Shown here piece by piece: positions 37,501-46,331 of a stretch of 64,000 bases of DNA. The translations under genes and the position numbers were made by a program. The first letter of the stretch is position 1, and the number at the start of each line of letters is the position of its first letter. The notes under the pieces were generated by a model. That model searched no databases and had not been told where the DNA came from. It saw nothing but the letters and a program-made list of their open reading frames with translations. The stretch is from Apostichopus japonicus (lineage: Eukaryota > Echinodermata > Holothuroidea > Aspidochirotida > Stichopodidae), in the NCBI RefSeq assembly GCF_037975245.1, contig NC_092565.1:14167499-14231498 (forward strand), written 5' to 3'.

Positions 37501-39835
37501 GATTGGGTGATCAGTGCCTATAAAATACACCACCCACTCCCCTTAGGGAGTGGGTGGTGTATTATTATTAGTTTTATTATAGTTAAGAATTAAGGTCCAC
37601 CTAAATTAATATTATTATTACTACTTACTGATGGGTTGATCAAAATATATGTATAATACATCCAGAGAATACTCTGAACTAATTTGCATTCCCAGAGAAA
37701 TTACTCCTTCAGACCTGAGAAATATATAATAATCATCAGTCCAAACAGGTCACAGTATTCTGTAAAATTCTTCACAGATTTGTTTATGATATTACTCAGC
37801 AACATATATACATGCAGAAGCTTGCTAGAAGGTAAAATCAGCTGAGAAAACTCTTTCTTGAAGACAATACAGAAAAGACAAGCAATTGAAATTTTGCACA
37901 AAGTTAAAATTGTAATTGTTTGTACATAAAACACTTTGAACAAAAAACAACACAAGAAACAGATTTAAATGAAGAAGCAAATGTCAACATCAACTTCAAG
38001 AAGCATGTCAAACATGTAACAAGGAAGTACTTATATCACAACTTTCAACACATTTATCTGATTATCTTCCAGTTCGTCAGGCTACCACACATTACCATTT
38101 CAATAAAGCAGGCTCAAGCTATCAGTTAAGTACTCACCGTCACAAAAAGAACTTGAGGTGATTCTTTGGCTAGTTCATTGACAACCTGGGTCATCTGTTT
38201 ACACTGATCAGCCCAACTCGTCCAGAAGTAGGCTAGTAATAAGCCACTATGAATGATAAAGAAAAATACTTAAATTACGAAAATGAAGTATGTTGGTAGG
38301 AGCATGAGTTTTGACAAAATGGGTGAAGAATGCCTCAACAAATCATTAGCAAATATCATACGACACACACAAACACACACTCTCTCTCTTTTTTCCTCTC
38401 TCTACCTGAGTCTGCAGTTTGGATCAAAGAGTACTTAACTAAATCTGGCATAGCTGTCGAATACCCCGCATTATTGAAACTTAACCAAAATAGGTGCTAC
38501 TGGCTACGAGGTAAAAGTGGATAAGTGATAGATGGCGCTAACTTATTTACAGAAACATGTGTATACTTTACTATAAAGAATGACTTCGTAGCCTGTTGGC
38601 TCGTAGCCACTAAATTCTTCAACTTTGTAGCCCGTTGGTTCGTCGCCACTAAATACTTCAACCCCCATTCCACCACTTCTGACTTCGTAGCCCGTTGGGT
38701 TTACTTAAAAACAAAGCTAGACCCAGTAGCCCGTTGGAAATTGCCCCAGATCCCCATGTTCCCGTTGGATGTCACCCCACATCTTCAGGCTTTACTTTCC
38801 TTTACAAAATGACTGCGTAGCCTGTTGGTTTGTTGGCAACAGAAAAAAAAACGGTACCCCGTTGGATATCGCCCGTTTTACAAACTTGTATATGCATTGT
38901 ACATTCGAAAAAAGGGAAAAAATATCAAAGTCCAATAATCTTAACAATACTATTATAGCGCCATCCACTCAAGCACAATATAAGACTGTGTTGGACGTTG
39001 TTCGTCTCCGTTAAAACCACAATCTCGGATCCAGCGGGGTATTCTGCAGCTACTCCCTAAATCTTGCAAGTTAACTTGTTTGAACTTTGAGCATATTTTT
39101 TCCTTCTTTTAATGTAGAATTGTGTCAATAAACTTATATTAACTGTTTTAAACAACTGCACTAGATACACACCACTTACAGTACAAGATGAAAGTGAAAT
39201 AAAATAAAAGCTAATCTGCCCATCAATTTTAGAGCTGTTAAATATCTTGTACAGACCTTTAAGTCATTTACTAATATTTGTAATGGCAAAAGAAAAAATA
39301 ATAATAAAAGCACAGAAAATGTCCGCAATGGCACTGAGTCACTTAAACTTTGCTGGCGATGCTTAATTTACATTTCTGAGATCGAAACGCACTTATAACA
39401 TGAGCCTTAACTGATACTGGACAAAATTTATCAAGGTAGCCCTATGTTGAGCAATCACCCAATACAACAAAACCAAGGACAAGTATATTGCAAACCAAGT
39501 CCTGACGAACAGTCAGCTTATTCATAACTGCTCTAATTGGCATGAGATTATATAAGTTTGTCATATTTAAATTAAAGAGTGATATTCATATGATTTTAGA
39601 TGTACGAAGTTAATCAAGTATGTTACTGAAACGATGACAGTGCATTTTTTTAACGAACTGATAACTTCATTCGTTGCTTATTATAGGTACCAGTTCCGCG
39701 AGAAAATTAAAACACCAGCATGCAAAACAGTTGCGGTTAAATAATGTTAACTACAACAAAAGATTGGTACCTTCCACTTTTCTGTGCAAAGTCATCAAAG
39801 GCATCGACGGATTTCGCTTCTACCACCCTGTCCAT
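31516..39835 (-). CDS. GLRX3: Glutaredoxin 3 / PICOT, multidomain monothiol glutaredoxin (nine exons)
   Basis: Exons on the minus strand: 39835-39771, 38246-38138, 37177-37103, 36688-36563, 35903-35729, 35031-34887, 34736-34626, 33767-33635, 31560-31516. They total 984 nt, giving 327 aa (human is about 335), and every junction keeps frame with GT-AG borders. Domains: a thioredoxin-like domain (about 5-105), with WADQC at 33-37 in place of WCGPC so only one active-site Cys; then two monothiol glutaredoxin domains, with CGFS at 153-156 and 255-258, each followed by [18 protein letters not shown] (191-198, 293-300) and GGLDIVK. The family binds bridging [2Fe-2S] clusters through CGFS, glutathione and BolA2, and delivers iron-sulphur clusters in cytosol and nucleus. 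The start ATG at 39835-39833 is the only one in its short exon. It is convergent with RNF145. Confidence 0.95.
32165..32350. repeat. Degenerate ~15-bp minisatellite in GLRX3 intron 8
   Basis: Repeats of CATAATGTGCATGT and CATAATGTACAAGT alternate about a dozen times, with a larger unit of roughly 90 bp (ending ATAGATATTA) repeated twice. Confidence 0.75.
32643..33623. mobile_element. hAT-like nonautonomous element (981 bp) in GLRX3 intron 8
   Basis: Bounded by CAGTGGCGGCGGAACC at the left and, in reverse, CAGGCGCGGCGGAATGGG at the right (12 of the first 14 positions agree). The exact 8-bp duplication ATTGCACT flanks it at 32635-32642 and 33624-33631. The left third has long G and C runs (32659-32735). 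The right end holds a minus-strand copy of the CTATCTAAGCGGAGCGCC module also seen at 40771, 41361 and 60450. No transposase frame. Confidence 0.88.
33635..33767 (-). CDS. GLRX3: GLRX3 exon 8
   Basis: Residues 269-313, with [20 protein letters not shown] and [11 protein letters not shown]. Acceptor TTTGCAG, donor AAG|GTCAGT. A hAT-like element begins 11 bases into the following intron, and its target duplication overlaps donor positions +4 to +11. Confidence 0.94.
34626..34736 (-). CDS. GLRX3: GLRX3 exon 7 (second CGFS motif)
   Basis: Residues 232-268 plus two bases: [19 protein letters not shown] and CGILEDA. Acceptor AATGCAG, donor AGG|GTAAAG. Confidence 0.94.
34887..35031 (-). CDS. GLRX3: GLRX3 exon 6 (end of first glutaredoxin domain)
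   Basis: Residues 184-231 plus two bases, with [20 protein letters not shown]. Acceptor CCTCAG. The donor is CG|GTTTGT, a weak GT site without the usual +3 to +5 bases, but it is the one that keeps frame with exon 7 (CG+G gives Arg). Confidence 0.92.
35729..35903 (-). CDS. GLRX3: GLRX3 exon 5 (first CGFS glutaredoxin domain)
   Basis: Residues 126-183 plus one base. Contains [18 protein letters not shown] and [11 protein letters not shown]. Acceptor TTTTCAG, donor CAAG|GTAAAG in phase 1. Confidence 0.95.
36563..36688 (-). CDS. GLRX3: GLRX3 exon 4 (end of thioredoxin domain and linker)
   Basis: Residues 84-125: [20 protein letters not shown] closes the thioredoxin domain, followed by a Pro-rich linker [12 protein letters not shown]. 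Acceptor CATACAG, donor GAG|GTAAAG. Confidence 0.93.
37103..37177 (-). CDS. GLRX3: GLRX3 exon 3
   Basis: Residues 59-83, [20 protein letters not shown] then FIFIK; contains the cis-proline loop (VPT) of the thioredoxin fold. Acceptor TTTTTTAG, donor AAG|GTAATA. Confidence 0.93.
37524..37563. repeat. Perfect 18-bp stem, 4-nt loop hairpin in GLRX3 intron 2
   Basis: ATACACCACCCACTCCC pairs perfectly with GGGAGTGGGTGGTGTAT around CTTA; one more A-T pair extends the stem to 18 bp. No second copy was found in the window. Not a Rho-independent terminator in this eukaryotic setting; it could be the core of a small foldback insertion or an RNA hairpin. Confidence 0.8.
38138..38246 (-). CDS. GLRX3: GLRX3 exon 2 (thioredoxin active-site region)
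   Basis: Residues 22-58, including [17 protein letters not shown], the degenerate thioredoxin active site. Acceptor TTCATAG, donor ACG|GTGAGT. Confidence 0.93.
38447..39056. mobile_element. hAT-like nonautonomous element (610 bp) in GLRX3 intron 1
   Basis: The ends read GGCATAGCTGTCGAATACCC at left and, reversed, GGAGTAGCTGCAGAATACCC at right; 19 of 23 terminal positions agree. An exact 8-bp duplication CTAAATCT lies at 38439-38446 and 39057-39064. The interior contains about six degenerate repeats of GTAGCCCGTTGG (38588-38870) and an inverted pair GATGGCGCTA/TAGCGCCATC (38533, 38955). The ends lack the CAG start of the other elements, so the hAT label rests on the 8-bp duplication. Confidence 0.78.
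39771..39835 (-). CDS. GLRX3: GLRX3 exon 1
   Basis: Encodes [20 protein letters not shown]-type start (residues 1-21 plus two bases). Donor AAG|GTACCA. The 5' boundary of the transcript is not visible. Confidence 0.85.
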
Positions 39836-40142
39836 TCTACTATGTTTATGGTTTTCTGAATTACGTTTCGGCAAAACTTTCTGAAAGGTGTCCGATCAAG
39901 TTGTGGAACGCCAACAGGATTACCGATTAACTCTCTCTAATGAGAAAAGTCACATTTGTCGTGTCCATTACAAATTAGTTGTTCAGCTATCGTCGGAAAG
40001 TCGAGTACTCGTAAACTGGCTGTCCGGAAAACCCACATTGAATACTACAGTTTTGATGTTCATGCAGAACGCATAGCACGAACACACGACCCGTTGTGAG
40101 GCGATGCCTGTCACCATTCTCATTTTCAAGTGAGGTTTGAAT

Positions 40143-40498
40143 CAAGGGCGTAGGAACCGGGGGGGGGCTGGGGGCGCCAGCCCCCAGTGAAAAATATGGA
40201 GGGGCGGAAGTATTATTTCGCCCCCCCCCCCCTGCTTCGCAAGTCAGAAAACCCCTTTTTCATTTCCAAATGAGAAAAAAATCTCTTTTGGAGCACCAAA
40301 TTGCATCTAAGACCAGGTGAAAATGCAAAATTATTTACAAAATGGAGTGGGTGTTGAAGTGTGCTATATTGCACCAAATTGCATCTGAGGCCACCTGGAA
40401 ATGCAAAAAAAAATCCAAAGACCCCCCTTAGACCCCTCCCCCAGGCCGGCCACCAGTCTTCAGCCCCCCACACTCAAAAATACCTTCCTACACCACTG
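40143..40498 (-). mobile_element. hAT-like MITE family 1, copy 3 (356 bp)
   Basis: Same orientation as the 14361 copy: begins CAAGGGCGTAGGAACC, ends TTCCTACACCACTG. The exact duplication GTTTGAAT lies at 40135-40142 and 40499-40506. It sits about 300 bp upstream of the GLRX3 start, in the probable promoter region. Compared with the other copies it has lost a few internal bases near the GC-rich patches. Confidence 0.9.
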
Positions 40499-40740
40499 GT
40501 TTGAATATCGTGGGGGTGGGGGTGCCGGGAACATCTCGAAGCATTGATAGCTTCACTTCTGGCATAACAGACGTGTTGATAGGATAATTGACATACCTTT
40601 TCTTCGTAATTGTGAAGAAACAATTTATTGTCGTTGCAAACAACAGTCAAGCCTGTCGGATAATACATGTCGAGTCGAGGTGGTGAAACCATTTGAAGCG
40701 TAATACTCTATTTCCCGCTCGAACAAGTCTTATCTTTACA

Positions 40741-41490
40741 TATATGCATACCCAGGATTTTCTAATCCGGGGGGCGCGAATGACTATCTAAGCGGAGCGC
40801 CACCATCGGTTGGCGCGCAGCGAACAAGAAAATTTCTGCTTTTACACCCCCCCCCCCCCCCCAGATCACCGCAAATGGCACATATCGGGCTTGAAAATGA
40901 CCAACTAGATGTTCACTTTTGCCTGAGTAAACCACGTATTTTCCCAATATATTTTTTGGAAGATTGTCACCAGTCACACATCATGTTCGACCTCATCGCA
41001 TCTCCTGTGGATCATTGCTTTTGTAGGTGATTCTACGTCGCGACCCACAATACCCGTCAGCCCCACTTTTCAAGGTTTTAAGCCCATAATTCGTTCAGAA
41101 TTTGAAAATTCACACTTCTCGTGAAATAAATTCAATTAAAACATACCCATAATGTTGCACAAAATTCCATCTATGGACAGCCAATACAGAAAAACCTCCT
41201 TCAACCCCTACAGACCGGTCAAAATTGTACGAGAAGAGGGGAAGAATGTGTTAGGAATGTTGGTCAGGGAAATTTCGAATATTCAGACACGGTTAATTTA
41301 TTGGTGCGTGGGTGCAGATCAGTCTTGGATAATGGTGGGGACGCGTGTCTGTTCTCTGATACTATCTAAGCGGAGCGCGACCATGGGTTCTCACGTAGCG
41401 TGCAAGAAAATTTTGGCAAATATACCTCCCAGATCACCGGAAATAACACTTCCCAGACCTAATGATGCTCCCGACCTCCTTAAATTTTAG
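40741..41490. repeat. Two diverged copies of the CTATCTAAGCGGAGCGCC repeat module
   Basis: Modules at about 40772-41000 and 41361-41475, both plus strand. Each has CTATCTAAGCGGAGCG, then ACCATCGGTT/ACCATGGGTT, CAAGAAAATTT and CAGATCACCG. The first is preceded by CATACCCAGGATTTTC, a string typical of hAT termini (similar at 47401 and 58450). Element boundaries and target duplications were not resolved. Confidence 0.6.
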
Positions 41491-42078
41491 AGCTTAGAAA
41501 TTTAGTTTGGGGAAATGCATGGGCATCTGCAGAAATAAATCAGGGGACAAATATTCCAAGTAGACTTTTGTATACGATGGGTCTGGTTTCGTAACTCAAC
41601 GGGAAGCGATTAGAGGGGTGGGCGTAGGAATGTGGGGGTGCGCGTTTTCATGCAGGTGGGAACAATCTCAAGAAGTGATGTGTGCGTCCGCCCCCCCCCC
41701 CCCCCCGCCGGCAATGATACATCTTTGGATCCACTACATGATATTCACAGGAAATGTGCTTAATTCTCAAATCGCATGCGGAAGTTTTTTTTTTTTTTTT
41801 ATAGATTTATTGTATGAGTTACGGTACTAGGGGTGGGGTAACAATTAGCATTCAGTTCGCGTTGTATAACAGTTTATCTCTGGATGACAGTGTTGCATCG
41901 GAGGACATAGGTCTAGTGCAGTTCGCATATAGATCCTGGGCTAATACCGACATGTGTCATGTTCCCCGACGACTCGGTCGAGTTCAAGACCAGCCACAGT
42001 TGGTTTCATAACACAATTTTACAATTGTTTAAGGCGTCCATACGGACACACGCGTCATGATATACGATACTATATATA
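41491..42078. other. No gene seen
   Basis: Contains a C16 run near 41691-41706 and a T18 run near 41787. No protein-like frame. Confidence 0.4.

Positions 42079-42155
<77 letters not shown>
42079..42155. repeat. (TA)n microsatellite
   Basis: About 75 bp of TA. Confidence 0.95.
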
Positions 42156-42158
<3 letters not shown>

Positions 42159-42283
42159 TTCTTCTTTTTTTTCTCTCTTTCTTCTTTTTCATTTTCCTTC
42201 CTTCCTCTCCTCCCTACTTTTTTTCCTCCTTTCTACTTCCTTTTTTCTTCTCTCTTTTTTTCTCTCCTTTTGTTCTTACCCGG
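42156..42283. repeat. Polypyrimidine tract
   Basis: About 125 bp that is almost entirely C and T on the plus strand, directly after the TA run. Such long homopyrimidine tracts can form triplex DNA in vitro; no role is evident here. Confidence 0.85.
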
Positions 42284-42320
42284 GGGGCGCGCCCCCAACG
42301 CCCCCCTGGATACGCGCCTG
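42284..42320. mobile_element. hAT-like terminus fragment
   Basis: GGGGGGCGCGCCCCC followed by CCCCTGGATACGCGCCTG, which reversed is CAGGCGCGTATCCAGGGG, a typical hAT end related to that at 60671. The matching left end was not located. Confidence 0.55.
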
Positions 42321-42377
42321 CAACCCCAGTTCCCTTGCATCGGGACTGTGACTGTGTGATCATCGTCTTGTGTGTAT

Positions 42378-42440
42378 CAACATTCCCCTCGAAAGGAAAC
42401 AGATACTACACATGATCTTAGCCAAAAGGCCGAGAAATAG
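42378..42440 (-). pseudogene. U2 snRNA-like fragment
   Basis: On the minus strand TTTCTCGGCCTTTTGGCTAA, then GATCATGTGTAGTATCTGTT, matches the highly conserved U2 5' region including the branch-site recognition sequence (GTGTAGTA). The match is nearly complete for about 45 nt with small changes at the very 5' end and one A-to-T. Past that it skips to a CGAGGGGAATGTTGAT stretch reminiscent of the U2 Sm-site neighbourhood but internally deleted. It is therefore a pseudogene or the head of a snRNA-derived SINE, not a working U2 gene. Confidence 0.75.
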
Positions 42441-43402
42441 TTGATTCAGAATTTCTATACGTAAAACCCTTTTTATTGACACTAAACCTGTTCGTAATCA
42501 TAAGTAGTGAGCTCGGCAGCAATCTCGTGCTTTCCTGCATGGTAAATATTCTCAGATGTGGAATTCTTCACATTAAAGTACCGCACAATGGCTAGTTTCA
42601 GTTGTTTTGTTTACGTGGCCGAGGCGTCTCTCACTCGACATTATTCCAGACAGTCTGCACAGCTTTTGTGTAGATAGGCCGACCATGCATGTCGTTAAGA
42701 CACGATTTATTTTTTGCCACACCCTATTCAAGTGAAGTGAATGTCCCCATATGCTGAAGGAATAGCTGTAATTTAAGACCGCCTTAACTGAGCAGAAATA
42801 TGGATTAAGAGTCCAATGAGGTACGTTTATTTTATTTTTTTATGGTTTAGATGTAAATTTACCCCGGACCTAAAGGCTCCCTGTCCGATTATAATATGTA
42901 TAGCCTTCAATTACAGAGATAGGAAATATTGTTTTTCGTAAGAAATAAGTGACAGTTTAGATGGGACTAGATATCATTGAATGGGCTAGCCTTACTACCA
43001 TATATGATATATTCACTTGTTATTATATGTATTCGATCGAATGTTCAACACGTTGTAGTTGTTTGTATATTTGTATTTGTAGTTCTCACGAAGGTAAACA
43101 CAGAAAACGAGACGACATAAATAAAGAGCAACCTTCCTTAGAAGACTCGGTCCTTTTTGACGGCTACAGTTACACGCTAATTATCACAATAATAACATAT
43201 TTCGTAAACATGCGTAGCGCAGTTTTAGCCCAACTGTGAACATTGCGGCTCTGAAAATATTGTTCTTTGGCTGCGCCCTCACTTTCTCGTGAGAAATAGC
43301 GAAATGGAAGTGCGCCCTCCTAACAGAACTCGCACGACACGCAAAGCAACGGCTTGTATACAAGCAGAGACTTCCTAAAATTCTTCCTAAATCCTTCCTA
43401 AA
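42441..43402. other. No gene seen
   Basis: Anonymous AT-rich DNA; the open frame at 42961-43239 is not protein-like. Confidence 0.4.
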
Positions 43403-43404
43403 AT

Positions 43405-43848
43405 AAGGTGACCATATTTACCTGACTGGAATCAGGGACATTTATTGCGTGACTGATATGGGGGAGGGGTCTAAGGAAAAATTTCAAGTGCCTAAGGTGC
43501 TTAGATGTAAAATGGTGATACTTAGAAGCACTTTTTAAATCGATTTTATTTTCAAAAATGTAGCTTTCCTTAGATGAAATTTACTTACTTTACGAATGAG
43601 TGCTAGGCTAGATCGATCTAGCATATTCCACTTTACACTGGCCCAACTGAAATACTGGTTAGTCCCGTTCTGCGACTGCACACTTGACTAAATTTTGTTT
43701 TTACAATTGTTTTACTAATAATGTGGGAAATTTTCGAAATTCCTGAACATTTTGCGAATCAGGGATATTTTCGGGGACACTTGTTCATCGGGGACAGCAC
43801 ACTGTAATCGGGGACTGTCCCCGAAAATCGGGGACGTCTGGTCACCTT
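43405..43848. mobile_element. 444-bp MITE with AAGGTGACCA termini
   Basis: The left end AAGGTGACCA (43405-43414) is the exact reverse complement of the right end TGGTCACCTT (43839-43848). AT dinucleotides flank it on both sides, giving either an AT or a TA target duplication depending on the boundary chosen. The right part contains repeated GGGGAC/GTCCCC phrases that fold back locally (43770-43835). No transposase frame. A two-base duplication suggests a Tc1/mariner-like or ISL2EU-like element rather than hAT. Confidence 0.72.
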
Positions 43849-45694
43849 ATCCTTTAAGTAAAAGTCAATCCACGCCAATGAAAATGAAAAATTGGCTATT
43901 TCATAAGTCTGTTTAATGATTAGACATACAGGCCATTTCACGGAATAAAATCCGTTGATAATATAGATAAATCGCATAGGTCTACTTTCAGTTTGTACAC
44001 TACTTGTTTAAGGTACCACTTTTTTGGTACCATGAATGTCCCGAGTGCTCCGTCTCACATCTAATGGAAAACGCCTCATACATATTTCAGTGGTCCTACC
44101 AGTTTTGTGTGTATTAAAAATGAAACATGTTCTTTCCGGTCAAAAGTCATTCATCTTTAACGGGTAGCGCGTGGTACTAGGCTAATACAAATAAAAGGAG
44201 ATTAGAATATTTACCTAAGTTTACATACTTCGCATATTTACGACATGGCTAAGTAAAACAGCACGGCACCGAATTAAGTGTTCCAAAAAAAAAAAAAAAA
44301 AAACTGCTAAAGGTTTTTCAAAATATTTCCCCGGAGGTTCTGACCACAAAAGAGTATGCGCTATTATTCTTAGACAATAAGAAGGGATTCTGCAGGAAAA
44401 TGCTTTGGTTGCCCCACCCGTAAAGTCCTGTTCAAGCTTGAATATGTGTGGCGTTTTGTCTTTTTATACATTATTTATACTTTGTAGCATATCTGAGGGT
44501 GACCAAAAAAAAAAAAAACATTATTTACGTGCAAAATCACGATAGTTCTAAACCAGAGAGCTGATTGAATAAGTAAATTTTTGTTAAACCTGCGCCAGGT
44601 CAGTTGACTCCTACACAAAACTTTCAAGAACATTTCCATTCAGTATCTTCTGAAACAGAATACATTTTATTTGACTCATGCCCCCCTAATTGACCCCTGG
44701 CCACGAGCTGTAGCCCACTCTGAACCCCTCTTATCTGGTCTGAATACAAACAGTACACAGTGTTACCCATTTTGCATATTTTCACTGCTTCGACAAAGTT
44801 TTCTTCGCAAAGGATACAAAATCACAGCCTACCTACCACGATCTAGGTGATTTAATCGAATAGTTTCGTTCCTCGTTCGTACATATTCTATGCCATTTGA
44901 ATTATATAGTGTAACACATTAGCTACAAGGATCTGGGGGTCCTGTACTCTACTTTCTAATCCGCCATGCAAATTATCGGTTCTAGAAAGGCATTTCAAAA
45001 CTGCGACTAAAATGTGGGGGAGTAAGTACAACAAAGTAAACGGCGAGTGTTACAGCGCGCGCGCACAATATAAATGTAAAGCTCTCGGATGTTATGTTTT
45101 GTACTTAGTGTAAGTGCAGTAATAAATATCTTCAAGTTCAAGTGTACGTACGTAGGTATGTGTCGTGTTGCACATGCTAGCTCAATCTACGTATGTTTGC
45201 TGCACACCTGTACCTGGGAATTACAATAATAAGTTTAGATGGCAGTTGGAAGTAGCCCAGTACCAAGTTTGTTGACGAACACCAGAGACACATCGTAGAA
45301 TAGATCCACCCAAGAAGCTTGTAACCCAATGTTTTTCAGCGTCCTCTGTAATTGTAAATTTTAATATTTGTTTTCGACAACCGCATGCTGCATTTAAGGT
45401 TTTATCGTTCATGTTTTTTCTGTGAAGTTTCATCGAAATTTTGAAATGTGACTTCTTTAGGGCTGTATAATAGTAACATCTTGCATCTGACACAAATTCA
45501 AGGCTAAGTTACGTCGTTTACTTTGGAAATTGCGGCTGCCCGGCGTCATCCATTATTAGCTGAACGTGGAGAGCGAGAGAAAGAGCAACAAGTTGATCTT
45601 TCTTTGATGTCTCCATTAGGACGGCGAGAGGTCTAACTCTAACAAAGTAGCAGTTGTCATTTGCCTAGTCTAAGTTAGATCTAAACTGTAGTGT
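43849..45694. other. Intergenic and probable promoter of the 45.7-kb gene
   Basis: A-runs near 44285-44302 and 44507-44518, otherwise anonymous. The last ~150 bp before the gene are richer in GC and contain no in-frame ATG before the start. Confidence 0.35.
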
Positions 45695-45700
45695 TAAAAA

Positions 45701-46331
45701 ATGTCGTCAGGTTTGTTGAAATTTCAGGCTGCAGAAAGGTCCGACAGAAGTTCCTTGGCAATTGAGGGAAGACTTCAAGGAAAAATTGATGTTGATGTTG
45801 GAACAAGTGGAACATACAGACCTATCGATGCTGATATTGAAACCCCTGACAAGGGAAATGGCAGTGCAAACGTCAGTGTAGGCCTAGCAGGTGGTGTATT
45901 TGTACAGCGTCGAGAAGATGATGTTGATGGCAAAGGTAAAAGACATAGAACGGATAGTTCCTCTAGCTCCTCTTCGAGTTCTTCGGACGATGACAAAAGA
46001 CAGGATAAGGCAGCAAAAGCAAAACGTAAAAGGAAAAAGAAACGGAAAGGAATTTTATCCGGAAGTTTTCTACCAAAGTTCGGAATTTCTAAGAAGACCA
46101 AAGGAAAGGATGATGACACATACGGAAAAGGTCGACCGCCTTCTGGCCATCTTGAAGTGGATGTCCCGTCTCCAAGGGAATTGAAACGACCCACGAGTAC
46201 AGAGGTAGAAGTCCAGGTAGGCCTAGATGCTGAAATGGATCACCAGGCTCAAGGCAAAATTGAAGGTGCTATTGTAGACCCAGACGTAGAAATATTCGAT
46301 GGTATTGGAGCTGATCACCATGCAGAATCTG
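45701..46331 (+). CDS. First coding exon of the unrecognised gene
   Basis: 210 codons with clear coding composition. The antisense frame at 45775-46194 is its shadow. The reading frame runs on to a stop at 46352-46354 only if the GTGAGT donor is ignored. Confidence 0.78.

Noticed and set aside
45221-45493. 90-codon minus-strand frame upstream of the unrecognised gene
   Set aside because: No recognisable motif, no splice or promoter context; composition consistent with chance.
45775-46194. 139-codon minus-strand frame with a Ser/Glu run
   Set aside because: Antisense shadow of the first coding exon of the 45.7-kb gene, whose splice sites and start context support the plus strand.
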